NCBI GenBank assembly: GCA_949752745.1
Contig: OX457029.1
Location: forward strand, 39,477,103-39,541,102
DNA: 64,000 bases
DNA from: Protula sp. h YS-2021
Lineage: Eukaryota > Annelida > Polychaeta > Sabellida > Serpulidae
Direction: 5' to 3'
Shown: piece by piece, positions 13,481 to 25,600 of the stretch
How positions within the stretch are numbered: the stretch's first letter is position 1
Layout of the letters: the number at the start of each line of letters is the position of its first letter
The notes under the pieces: model-generated
Database searches by the model: none
The model's input: the letters and a program-made list of their open reading frames with translations, nothing else
What the model was told of the DNA's origin: nothing
Translations under genes and position numbers: made by a program

Positions 13481-16200
13481 CAAGGACATGTCACTGTAGG
13501 TACCATGTTTACCCTGTAAATTTTAGTTTTCAAACTGATTTCAGTTTATATTTAAAGTTAAAAGAAAGAACAGTGGCCACAATATATCCCATGCATTCGC
13601 AACATTCAAAGTTGCTAAACTTCTTTTTTTTTTTTTTGAGAATTATCAATTTACTGCATACATCAGAATATGACCGCACAAGAAAAAAAACATTGACCGA
13701 AAAGTAGGATCCTTTTTCTGCAAACTTGTATCCGACACTGATATATTAAAACATCATATTTTTTTCTTTGGCAAACAAAGCTCAAGAGCAAGTCAATCGA
13801 TCTTACTTTTAAAAGAAAATACTATACTGTAGTATGCATGCGTTAAAGTATGTACATGATATCATCGGTATAAAATAAATTATGCACTTTAATATAATCT
13901 ATAAACCGAAAATCTTGTGCTTCTAAGCCGATTTATGCAATCTTAAAAGGTATACGTTTAAGTGTAATATGTAAATAAAAAAAATCTGTGTTTCTATTAT
14001 CATTTCCTCAACTGCGTAATATTTTTTCCACAATAAGGAATCTGTTAATGTATAATTTTTTATTAGTGGTCAAATATGAAATGTTGCAAATATGGAGCTT
14101 ATGAACAACATGCACCGCTCCATATCGAGATGAAGCATATATCAGTGATGTGACTCATTCGTTGTTTATTTTATTTTTCTATTTTATTTTGCCTTGTTTC
14201 TTTTGAAAAAAAAAAAAGAATTTCAGTACAAGAAAAAAATTCTTATTTAAACCACCGTCAAAATTATGGACGTGCATACAAACACAAGTGAAGCGTGAAA
14301 ATCGCAGGATAAAATAAACGGTGCAGAGCAATAGTGAACTGGCTCCTCGCAAACAGAATGATCGGCTTTATTTCACACATAGGTGAAAGGCCAACTGACC
14401 GTCCAAACATCTCCTCTCGTCGGGGATGGGGAGGGGCGGACTGGTAAGGAACAGGCTGCCAGAAGCGATAGACATGGAAACATTACACGTCAGGCCTTTT
14501 AAGCCGTGAATTCTATCACATTTTGACGCTTCTTGACGAAAATGTGCACAAGAGAAATGCAGATTTTTCAGGTTTCGTCATGCATAGAATTTCCTTCTGT
14601 GGAATGGGGGGGGGGGGCGGAATTTTTACAGCAGCATCGAAATACGTCGCCCAGTCCTGGTTTAAACTCTTGTATCTTAAATCAGTCACCACGATTACGG
14701 CAAGTTAATTGACAGCTTTGAAACTGCCAATCAATTCAAATCCGGAACGAAAAGCTTTTATAAATTTGTTAATTGCCATGAAACTGCAATCACAGTTGTC
14801 TCCCTGAGATGATACATTTGTTTGTTCCCCAGAGAAATATAAATGGTATCCATGGTGGAGGTAAAATATATCCCTCCTTCGGGCGTTCTGTCATCTTAGG
14901 ATAGCGCGGGTTTCAAGCATTTTTATACTTACATAATTTAAGAACTAAAACATTTGCATTTTAAGAATAGCAGTCTTTCCACTTACAGATATCGCAGTTT
15001 TGATTATTCAACATTCGGTAAATAATCACCATGTATGCACACAGATAGTATAATTTCATCCATACTTAAATTTAAAAACTTGAAAATGTGATGTGTAGGA
15101 AAGCGTAGGAAAGCGCTTCTCGTATGTTGAGATGGCGCAGACAGACAGATAGTTGTGACATAAGCCGATAACACACAGATGAAAACAGTCGGGAATGGAA
15201 ATAAAGAGAGACGAAAACACAGACCATACTTATTGTCAGGAAATGACCCGAGTGTGAATGATTGAATCCATCGGCACTTTATGAATACCGCTACCATACA
15301 AAAAAGCGAACCACTGACGCCACGGATCCGTATTCATCGTCACGTGATCAGCTACTTGGCCTATCAGCTCTCTGTAGCCAAGTAGCAACTTAAACAAATG
15401 ACACGTCACCATGACAATATCCATAGGAGCAAATTACGGAAGAAGTGATCAATGGGAAGCTTATCTGTTACTGTCTGCCCGCTTATCTTAATGTAGTCCG
15501 TAAACAGCGATCTGGATACAATCCCTCATCACTCCATGGTGTTTACTACAAAAGCAAATAACTTCTTCAGCTTGGACAAGCAGATTGTTCGCTATCTTTA
15601 CAAGCAAAAGAGATATCTGTAACCTATAGATCTCATTTCAACTGGCATGTCTTCCTTACTCTTTGGTGCCATTTTGTCTTGAACTGATACCCGAGTTTCT
15701 TATTCCTCAGGACGAACATAATGTGCGGACTTGTGTAATAAACACTCACTAAGTACAGATTAAAATTAGCCAAAATATGCACATAAAAAATTACCCAACC
15801 TCACCCACCCCATCCCCGCTGTCCGCAGGAGATTCCGAATTTAAGTGTTTCTTTTAAACTGATAATCTATACCAGATATCGCTTTGATAAATTTCCCTGT
15901 CACATGCAACTTGCAGATACTCACATATCACTTTTTTTCTAAAACCGATTTTTTTTTAATTTTGTCATACATGAACTACCCTAGGAATTTGATCTGTTCA
16001 GTTATCTGGGCACACAACCAATGGAGTTCGATTATTTTGACGAGAGATGAAATAAAGTCATGGATTTTCTACCCCTTGACCAGCTGTCGACGTAGGTGAT
16101 TGACAGCTAACAGAGAAACGAGACACGGCAGAATGGACAGATTGCAGAGGATTGGATCAGATTGCCAGAATGACCTGATCGAGTTACTCTTTTGGCAGCT
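13481..16200. other. No gene recognised
   Basis: AT-rich sequence with short open frames of no recognisable content and a run of 12 G at about 14,606-14,617. Confidence 0.5.
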
Positions 16201-16210
16201 TCACGCTAAT

Positions 16211-16320
16211 TTAGAGAAATGGACAGACGTGGTGCAGATGCCTTTGTTATATGTGGCGGCGTAATTCGGGGGAGGATTTTCAGACTTAAGAAAATCCTCC
16301 CCGCACGTAATCTGCACCTT
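16211..16320. repeat. Strong inverted repeat (cruciform)
   Basis: GGGGAGGATTTTC (16,269-16,281) and GAAAATCCTCCCC (16,290-16,302) form a perfect 13-bp stem with an 8-nt loop. Outer arms GGTGCAGAT (16,211) and ATCTGCACC (~16,310) are also complementary, so the palindrome spans about 100 bp with internal bulges. It could be a tiny MITE or a cruciform site; no gene adjoins it. Confidence 0.8.
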
Positions 16321-19300
16321 GTTTGGGCATCTGGGAAAAGGAAAGAAAAACACGGCTGTTCAAGCTTCGTATAAATCGCTGCATCGCTCCTATGTAGTTG
16401 CTAAGAATCCAATTTGAAACTCCATCCAGTTTGTTTATGTGAATCTGATGCCTCCTGAGCAAATGGGCACTTTTTTCATTTTCCCACAGGGCTAAATCTC
16501 ATTACATGCCTTGCTAATTGGGTAAAACGAGTTATTAATTAACAGCAGAACCAAGGGTAACTTTTAATCTGTGGGTTTACACCACCCCGAAGACAAGAAT
16601 GTTTTTGCGTTGGTCCAATCTTCATTCTTTGGCGCCAAAATCGGCCGTATTCGAACCTTAGAAGCGCTAAATGCTGAAGCAGCGGGGTAAATCTTTGCGA
16701 TTTGATTAAAATTTCTGCATACAGAGAATGCGCTATTTCTTGATAGAACATTAAATCATCTTTTTTGTTACTTAAATTGAAATTAATTTGCTACGGAATG
16801 GTACGACACTCAAATACATTTTACTTCGCCGTTTTTTTATAGAAAACCTCCCACACAATGTCAGTTCTAAATCGGACATCGATTCCTCAAAAATCAACAC
16901 ACCGTCCGGGATCACTTCGCGAAAGCTGAGAAGTTGATATCACGATCGTTGGCAAGCTCCAGCCGTTTTGAAAATGGCAATCGGCAACGCTGTCAAAATT
17001 CCAATGCCGAACTGTTGTTTGCATGCAGAGATACACGGTAACCAAATACACTCCGATCATTTTTATGTCACTTGACATTGTCATTACTTAATATTGTTTG
17101 AAAATAAACATAAAAGTAAGCACATGCCATTAATACATTATCGTTTTTATTTAAAAAAAAAAAGAGAAAAGAAACAGTATCACGCGAAACAGTCTGTATT
17201 TCATGTGGTTATCACTTAAAGACACCCCAAGGTAGACGTCTGAGTCCATGACGTCACTCGATAGAATAAAACGTCTCTGCGCCATTTTGATATTCAGATG
17301 AGGGATTAGATCTAGCGAAATACATGACTTTTTAAATAATATAAAGAAAAAACAAAACAAAATGAATACAAATCTCCTTTGTAAAACTGATTTATCTTAA
17401 AAAATTTAGAGGCTCATCACTCAAAGTTGTTAAACTGCACCTCGATAACTGTGACATTTTTAAGCGATTTGGCAGCCACATGCAAATGTGTGATCTGTTT
17501 GAAAGAGCTATATTAAATCTTTTACTCGATCTATTATTATTCAAGAGTAGTACCCTTGCCATGTCCTTTGTCGATGTTTTTTCTAAGTGTGAAGATAAGA
17601 TGTTATGATTTCTTATTATTATTATTATCATCAATTTCAACATGGAAAAACGAAATTAGTCTTGGCGAGGCGAAGGGGGGGGGGGGGAGGGGTCACTTGC
17701 AGCAAATTCGCCGGATCCAGCTGAAAACAACGCTGTAATTTAACGCTAAAAAGCCTTTTGCTTGATCTCGAAACGGCGAAATCTTTAAGCTTTAGAATCA
17801 GAATACGAAGAAAAAAACCAGTTAGAATATATAAAATTACATCCTCTTAACCAACAAACTATGTGAATGGATAGAGGTGTATGTTCCTTTTAAATCCTAT
17901 TCTTTTCAAATTTCTAATTTCTTTTCTAATTTCAGGCAATTGGTTCAAACGAACAATACAGAGGAGCTTATATTGAGGGTGTATTTTTTCATCCCACCAA
18001 CTTCTTAACCCAATAAGAATGTTTATATAGACGTAAATATAAAAGGTGATTGCTTCTGAACAGCATATTATACAAATTAGCATCTCGCGGTGTGGTTATT
18101 AAATGGGTGCTGTCATTTTAATTAAAATTAGGACAGTATTCATAAAAATTCTCATTTAATTTTAATTGCATTCTCAGGATAATTCATGTCCTTGAGATTG
18201 AACTCATGTTTTGTGTAACTCGTGTTTTTTTTGGGTGCATAAGGCATAGAAAAGTGCCAAACCCGAAGAAAAATATAAAGCTGATGATTGTTATATAAAC
18301 TCGGAAAAACTCGCAGATATTTTGCATACAAGATTTCACCGGTATTTTAGTAAATACTTCGGTGCATTTTACTCTGTTTTTAGTTTCTCGGCAGTTTTTA
18401 TCTGTCAGTCATGCGATTTGAATTTCTATAAATAGAATTCAGCCGTCACTGGATTTGTGCAATCAAGGTCATTTATCTCATAATGATGATGCCGAATGAT
18501 TGCTGAATTGGACAGACTACTATCGTCAATAAATCGCCAATAACGACATAATTACAGCACTCTGCAATGCCCTAGGGAAACGAACACCGCTGTCGCTAGA
18601 CTAGCAATCGCAATAAAAAAAAATGCTACGTACAATACAGCATAAAGTTAATCGCTGACTGAACAGCAATGCTGTGTTTACTTGTTAATCCAGGTTAATT
18701 GTGAAGCAATATGCATGAAAGGTGTTTTGGTTCTACCTCCTCCTCCGACACACAAACAGAAGAAACCACCACATATAAAAAAAAACAAGACCTTTTGTCA
18801 TGAATATGCGGAACAGCCCTTGTTGTATCGTCCTTCATATCAAATTTGTTCTTCTGCCCATCACACCCACCCACCCTCTCCACAACAGCAACCACGAGAT
18901 GCACTCTTACGAATGTCATGCAGAGTACAGCACTTCCTTGAAAACGATCTACAGACAGTCCTTAGATCAGTCCTGACACTGCAATTAGACGTGCGCAAAA
19001 CGTCACAAGGGAGTCATCCTTTGTCAAACAGTGTCACCGACTCTCTAAATATGCAGGGTTAACGCTACTTAAAAGTGGCGGGTTTTGATATTTGAGACTG
19101 CTCTTCAGTATGCAAATGGCACGACGGAAGGACAAATTAGGGAGCTTTAGGTTCATTATGGTCTCACCTTATCCCTGCTCCTTTTATGCCATAATGCTCA
19201 AATGAGTTAGCACAGCTAATATTTTGAATTGACCAACCACTCAGCTTGTTTAAATGAACCGGAAGGGAAGCCGTTGTGTCATTTATTAACAGTCTACACT

Positions 19301-19704
19301 TCACACTTTAGCTCCATCTTATACAGCTGTCAATCACATCGCTAGATTCAAGACACCTGGGGCTTGGAAATAACAGGCATCCCAGCGCTCGAATTCGCTA
19401 AGAAGCTTTCTAGGAAGGATTGGGGGTGGGGGGCGATATTTATGCTGGTATGTAGTCTTGGATGACTGTTATCTGAGATACAGTTGAGCTTTGGAAAAAA
19501 AGATTACCTGAGTGATGAGGCAAAAAGATGCCATTTCCGGTATAATCTTTTCGTTTCTAGAGTTGTGAGTAAAACGAAATACATGGCGATTAAATATGTG
19601 GTCTGTTTCCGAGTGGTCTTATTTCTCGAATGGTTTTAACGTGGTCCGTGTGGTGTGGATCCCTGTAGTTTGATCACGTTCATCCTTTATCGACAACTGC
19701 CGTG
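16321..19704. other. No gene recognised
   Basis: AT-rich, with a run of 13 G at about 17,675-17,687. A 126-codon plus-strand frame at 18,682-19,062 is proline/low-complexity at its start and resembles no known family. Confidence 0.5.
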
Positions 19705-20161
19705 TTCACAAAAGTTAACTGTACAGTTAACTGATTCTGTTAACTGCTCCGTTGACATCTGTATCAGATAGATAGATCAACCAATTTTCCCTTCTAGGAG
19801 TACAGTTAACTGTGCAGTTAACTTGTAGATACTAGGGCAAATGGTAAAAGGGATGGACAATGGTGGTCAATGCACAAGCTAACAAGTAACTTCTAGGCGC
19901 AGTTTGACTTCTTGTAGTGTCTATCATGGACATGTACTTACTTATTTTTGTTTATCTAAAAACTCGCTGCGCTGGTATTCACAAAACTTAACTGAGCGGG
20001 TTAACACTACTCCTAGAAGTGAAAACCGGGTTGATATATCTCTATCACACAAACAATTTTAAGTGGATATTTGTTTGTTAAACAGGGTAAATTTATTACT
20101 TTACTGTCAAATGTTCAGGATGCCGAAGGAGTAGTTCACGGAATCAGTTAACTGTTGTGAA
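19705..20161. mobile_element. MITE-like element with 17-bp TIRs
   Basis: The left end TTCACAAAAGTTAACTG (19,705-19,721) and right end CAGTTAACTGTTGTGAA (20,145-20,161) are inverted repeats with one mismatch. Inside, GTTAAC-containing words (TACAGTTAACTG, GTGCAGTTAACTT, AACTTAACTGAGCGGGTTAAC) recur in both orientations, giving the ends extra fold-back capacity. The 457-bp element has no open frame. I cannot assign a superfamily. Confidence 0.65.
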
Positions 20162-21673
20162 TGCGGCCGCTGAGGAGCTATCTAAACTCGTTCCCCTCAT
20201 TATTGTTATTTTAGACCTAATTTTCACCAAGACATTTATCAAGATTTTAGGGTAGAATTCATTTTTTTAAGTTTCATTCCCGTGAAATCCTGCTCTATAA
20301 ACACCAGTAACTGCTCTCTGTTTCTTCCAGGGACTCAGCGAACCGTGAACATTGTTCTAATATTTGTCCTAACATTCACATTAAGATGATGAATTAACCT
20401 AAACCACAGCAGTTTCTATGGGAGCATTCGGCATAAAACACATGTGATACATCAACATACACCATTCATAATTTTTTCAATTGATTTAACTAATTCACAA
20501 TTTATGTCATTTCGATACCGAATGTATCGCAGTTTCATTTGTTAATGGCAACATCAAAACGTGATGACTAATTGGATGATGTATTAAGAAGGGTAGGCGT
20601 TTAGCCAATCAATTCACTGCTTTCATATAAAAGACCTGACATGAACAAACCATCGTCTTCAGACTTCAGTAAACATCAGTTGTTTCAAAATTACATCAAT
20701 CTACATCATTTTCTGAAGTCGCCTTTCTTTTTTTTCTCTCTGTTATTTTTTTCCAAAGGTAAAATGTGTTTTGAAATATGGCATGCAACTTTCGCTTGCA
20801 AGGATACAATTAAATCGCCATATAACAAAGGAAAACTTCAATGAAATTTCAGCTTAAAAACCAACCCACACATTTATTACTAACGGCATGATTATTCCTT
20901 AAAAGATTTCAGTTATGTCACCCATATGATAATTATAGCATCGTTGTGCGTGGAACCTTGCAATCACGTTTCGATTCATACGCGGTATTTCTCATTCTTC
21001 CGGGGGTTTGTTAATCACTTATGTGCAATTTTCGGATGTTCCTTCTTCAATATTTTCAGAATAATTCTATTTTCGTATTTGCTTTCACTGGGAGCAAATA
21101 CGAACACCTCTGTTCGTAATGGCTTTTAATTATTGTGCCTTGTTGCTGTGGCAACACAACAATCTGGAACAGCCCTCAACGGTCACTGACACAATGGTCA
21201 AAACAAAAGTTTAACACATCCAAAGAAACGAACGGTTGCGCCCATCGTTGGGACGAACCAAAAGTAGTCTTAATTTGGATGTAGGTCTTTTATAGATCCT
21301 AAAGGCCGCCTTAATTCCCCGATTTTTCTTAATTTCGAGGCGGTTTCACCGAGAAGTCCTACTGTACTACATTATTGAAAAAAAACGTGGCAACTTATCA
21401 TATAACGTGATATATTTAAAAATTTGAGAAAGGATTGTTTGACTGCTTTTCAACCTAAATTATGATTATTTTTATTTAAAAATTATACTGTTTAATTGTG
21501 TATGTATTTAAGTAGGTCATTTTTGAGCAACTCGATAAATACTGTTGTTTTTGTCGAGATCCTGACCCTTGGACCTGCAAATTTCGACTGAAAGTTAGCC
21601 TCGTTTTGCGCCATTTTATAGCGGCAGCTCGACTAAATTTTTAACCGTTTGAACTAAAAAAATAAACACTTAC
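20162..21673. other. No exon recognised; contains one perfect hairpin
   Basis: Downstream (minus-strand sense) of the Ig exon, so it probably begins that gene's next intron. A perfect 12-bp stem with a 9-nt loop lies at 21,072-21,104 (TTCGTATTTGCT / AGCAAATACGAA). A CCTACTGTA word near 21,358-21,366 resembles a pogo-like transposon end. Confidence 0.45.
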
Positions 21674-22667
21674 CAAGGACTGTGATGGTGGCCTCTTTGT
21701 AGCCAACATCTAGAACGTCACAGCGATATACTTTGTCATCAAACTGCTCCAAATTGGCCACTCTCAGGTCATATCCGTCTACCCCTGGCGTAGAACTGTG
21801 TGCGTGAACTGTGTACCGTGGGTTATCCGTCCACCGAATATCATTAATAAATAGATTTTCTATCAAAGTATTGTTTGAATGAAACTGTGACCAGTGGATA
21901 ATTTTGCCGTTTAGGTTCGATAATCCACATGTTAGTTGGACATCAGTTCCAAGGTTTTGTGCTGTATTTTCAGGTGGAGCAACCCACGCTTGGCCATTGG
22001 CTTGATTTGAACATAGAAATAGAACGGAAAAGACAAATAATATCACATGAAACTTTGCTGAAACGTGCTGCGAAGGTTTATATGTCTGCGATAGTAAAAA
22101 TCGCACGGAGGAGCAACAACTACACAACAAGAATAACAACTGACTAAAAATGTGCGTCAGTGATTTAAAACTGACTGGTAAGGAAATTAATTTTTCTGCA
22201 GGTCTTGCAAACGAAGCACCGCCTTTGAGAGTTCGAGATTGCCGCTTGGCTCTGTTTATTGCACGGGTATTGCCCAAACAGTGTGTAGCAGAAGACAAGT
22301 CTTCTTGACAATGCAGAGAAGGATTTTCGGTAGCTTTTGATACAGTCCACGCAGTGACGTCACAGTCTTTGTCACGCGCGAATTTGACATCCCCAACGGG
22401 TCGTGGTGCATTGTGGGAAATGTTTCCAAAACACCCCGTGCAATGCGCCCTTTGAATTCGCCTTCGATTATCAAGAGAAACACGTGACCCAACAGTCACG
22501 TGACTAGTGTCTTGTATTGTTAACATGCCCGTTTCTGTTTTAACAACATATGACGCAGATTCGACTCCGGCTGGAGGTTTAATAAAAACTGCGTTATCCA
22601 TACTTTTATCACTTACTCCATCGTCGTTTGGATCTTGAAATGAATGCAATGTGCACCGTGCCTCTGT
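21674..22667 (-). CDS. 5' exon of an immunoglobulin-superfamily gene (signal peptide + V-like Ig domain)
   Basis: The 3' part of this minus-strand frame encodes a hydrophobic leader (FHVILFVFSVLFLC...NGQ) followed by one V-like Ig domain. Canonical positions are all present: first Cys in VQLTC, Trp in IHW, the RYTV strand, and DDKVYRC with the D-x-Y-x-C signature. The domain closes with ATITVLG at a good donor (CTTG|GTAAGT, exon end 21,674). The N-L-x-G / W / RYxV / YDLRV pattern resembles first Ig domains of Kirrel/nephrin-type adhesion proteins, but that assignment is weak. The frame stays open ~190 codons upstream to an acceptor-like TGATTTCAG at 22,668. There is no ATG right before the leader, so either the long upstream part is translated, or it is 5' UTR/intron and a shorter exon starts near 22,057 (TTTCAG|CAAAG). 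Downstream exons were not located. Confidence 0.7.
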
Positions 22668-25600
22668 CTGAAATCACAAAAAATGCTATTATTTAACAAT
22701 GGTCGGTGTATCGGCAGGAATAATTGTATTTGTTGATGCGCATGACACATATTTGCCAAGTATACACGATCATATGGCATACACATGCCACACATGTGGT
22801 ACACATGTGGCGATATATTACTATATTGCAATCACATATTATCAGGCACGGAATTAGCTTTCTCTAGCAAATATTCATTTGGCAACACAGACCTGTTGTT
22901 ATTATTCACCATTTAATGACACGCCGTTACCATATGACAAAATTTCCCACATATGTGTAAACTCTTGAATATATATTAGCACTAAACGGTGTGGTTTGTT
23001 CACAGTTTGTTTCGGTTCACAATTCGTTTACCATATAGTCACACGTGTTCTTGAGTAGTTGGTCACGATATGTTCAAATCAAACCATGTTTGAAAAAGTA
23101 AAGTGTGGAAACTCTCAGTACAATTATTATAGGAAAGAAACACAAATCTTATGGTAGAAAAGGCTAGAGTATTTAGAAGCTAGCAATTAAAACAACTCTT
23201 AAAACAGATACTTGAAGGGGAGACGCTATTTTTAAACACACGTTCAGATGTTTGAAGCCTCATCGTTATCCTTGCGAACATGACGACAGTCAAACGCCCA
23301 GACAAACAGCCAATGTTTCACATACGTTTAAAAAGCGGTGTTGAAAACGATGTGAATAACGTTGATTTCGATTCCTTCTTTTCAAGTATAAAGCGTTTTA
23401 AATACCTTTAAATAATTTCCAAGGTTGCATCCGACGTTTTCAAACCTCTCTCTTTCAAAACCATTCATATCCTTTTTAAACGGCTAGAACAAACACACGC
23501 AGACTAATTCAGTACGTCTAAAGATAGGCTGGGACCATGCCTTGTTCAACAATGTAAAAGGTAACATGCGCATCCCTTTGTGTTGTTTTTTTGAACGTTT
23601 TAAAAATTTGAAATATTTCAGGGGAAATTGGAGGTGTTTCTGATTCCTTCATAACTTCACCGAAAACTTGTTCTGGCCCTTTTTATAAATAATGATAACT
23701 TAGCATACTATTGTGAACGTCTTGTTTTCAAAACACCCTTAAGTTGTTTTCGTAAAGTAAAAGTGTCAAAGTAAATCTGTAGCCAAAGGATTGTTCTTGC
23801 CCCGTGTTTTTGGAGACACTTCAAAAATTGTCGCACATGGCTATATTCAAACGATTTCAATTGCAGTTTTGAGAAAAAAAATTCTTTCAATTTTTTCGCA
23901 GCGTTAAGTTTGTTAAGATGATAAGTACAAAGCCCCTTGATTGTTGTGGTGTATCAAACGCGTTAATACTGTTTACTTAACTGTTCAGTTATCAAAATTC
24001 AACAGGTAAATCGTGTATGAGTTTAACCTCGACTACAAAACAAATTTAGGGCACTTACAATAGCCGTGCGACCACTGAGTTTAAAACACTTAAGAGTTTA
24101 AAATGCAGACCACGCATGAGGTCGCAACCTCGCCTGAAAGTGACGTAAAAAATTGTATATGCGCTAGGGGGGGGGGGGGCACCAAGGTGATATGGTTGGA
24201 TGTTATCCCAAAAATATTGTTTCACTGCGCATGTTTACTGTCTGGGATTTGGTCTATTGTTTTTAAGTCACACAGCTGAGCAGACTGACATGGAGCCTGG
24301 ATGTATTACACTAGGTGTGATGCAGTAAACCAATCTCTACATTCACACGGCCAAAACTAGGCCCATTGTTTAACATTTGAGAGTATCACCTTTTTAAATT
24401 AATTTTTGTCTAAAATGTATTAATAATGTCTTGTGATTTGTCGGTCTGCAGTTTGTTCTCTCCAAAATCTCAATACAAACCACCCTCTCTCCCCGCACCG
24501 AATGTCTTATGTAATTAGCGGGATTGTGTGTGTGAGGAGGTGGATTGGGGAGGGGGGGGGGTTGGGGTGCTGTGCGATACACGAGTTGATCAATGACCGA
24601 AATCTATTGACTAGTATTGGGAAATTAACCTGTACAATAGATTTCGTTGACTTGGTAAATGTAGCATAAATAAATGACAAGCACCTTGTAAACAGAAGAG
24701 TAAATTGGCTTAAACCAATCCTATTACGGGCTTACCACAGTGGCCTAACTAAATATATTAGTGGGTTTTTTTTTCTCTGTGTGTTTTGTTATGTTGTGCC
24801 TCCAGGGCGATAAAATGAAAACCTTACGTTATGTCACTGCAAATTGTCATACAGCACCATTGCTAGTTTTCGGGGCTTATTTCTGGTGTTTTCAGGGCAT
24901 TAGGGAATTCAAATTGCAAATAACTTTAACATATGTAGACCAATTTTAACGAGACATAAAAATAATCATAAAGTCGTGATGCAATTTAAACAAGGCACTA
25001 ATAATTAATTGGCAAGCAGAGTTGGATTCCAGTGTGTGTGTGTGGGGGGGGGGGGGCACTTCCCCCCCCCTCCCCGCCTCCCTTATCACATCAGAGTCGA
25101 GTAAGCCATAGAAGTTATGGTGTCAAACTGAATGCCGCGTGTTAAAATGCTTGTATTAGAAGAAACAAGTGAACATCAATTTTAACTGCCATTGTGATGG
25201 ACACTATAATTGATGTACAGTTGTAATATAAGTAATAAATTTGATTTATACAAACAACCCGTTGTACAGCGAAGAGTAGCATCAATGTTGGTCAGGTTTT
25301 TATACAGCTGTTGCACTCGCTTTGTGTAATAGCAACTCACCTCTATTGTAGCAATAGCACAGATTTACTATAGAACAAAAAAATAACTGCTCGGTATAAT
25401 TGCCAACTTTTATATGTTTGTTGTAAAATTGCCATAATATCGAGCCAGTTCATTGACATGTTAATACGAATTTATGATCATTTGAAAAAATACGATTTGG
25501 ACGATTTTATTGCACAGCTATTATGTCAATTTGTGTCTTGCCAGTGTACATTCATGCGGTATATACCTACAAAGTTGATTATCTATTAATACTGTCGGCT

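Noticed and set aside
12812..13489. 225-codon and 156-codon minus-strand open frames as a repeat protein gene
   Set aside because: Both frames are open only because the repeat length is a multiple of three; no start context, introns or domain support a gene.
18682..19062. 126-codon plus-strand open frame
   Set aside because: Pro/Lys-rich low-complexity start and no recognisable family; could be chance.
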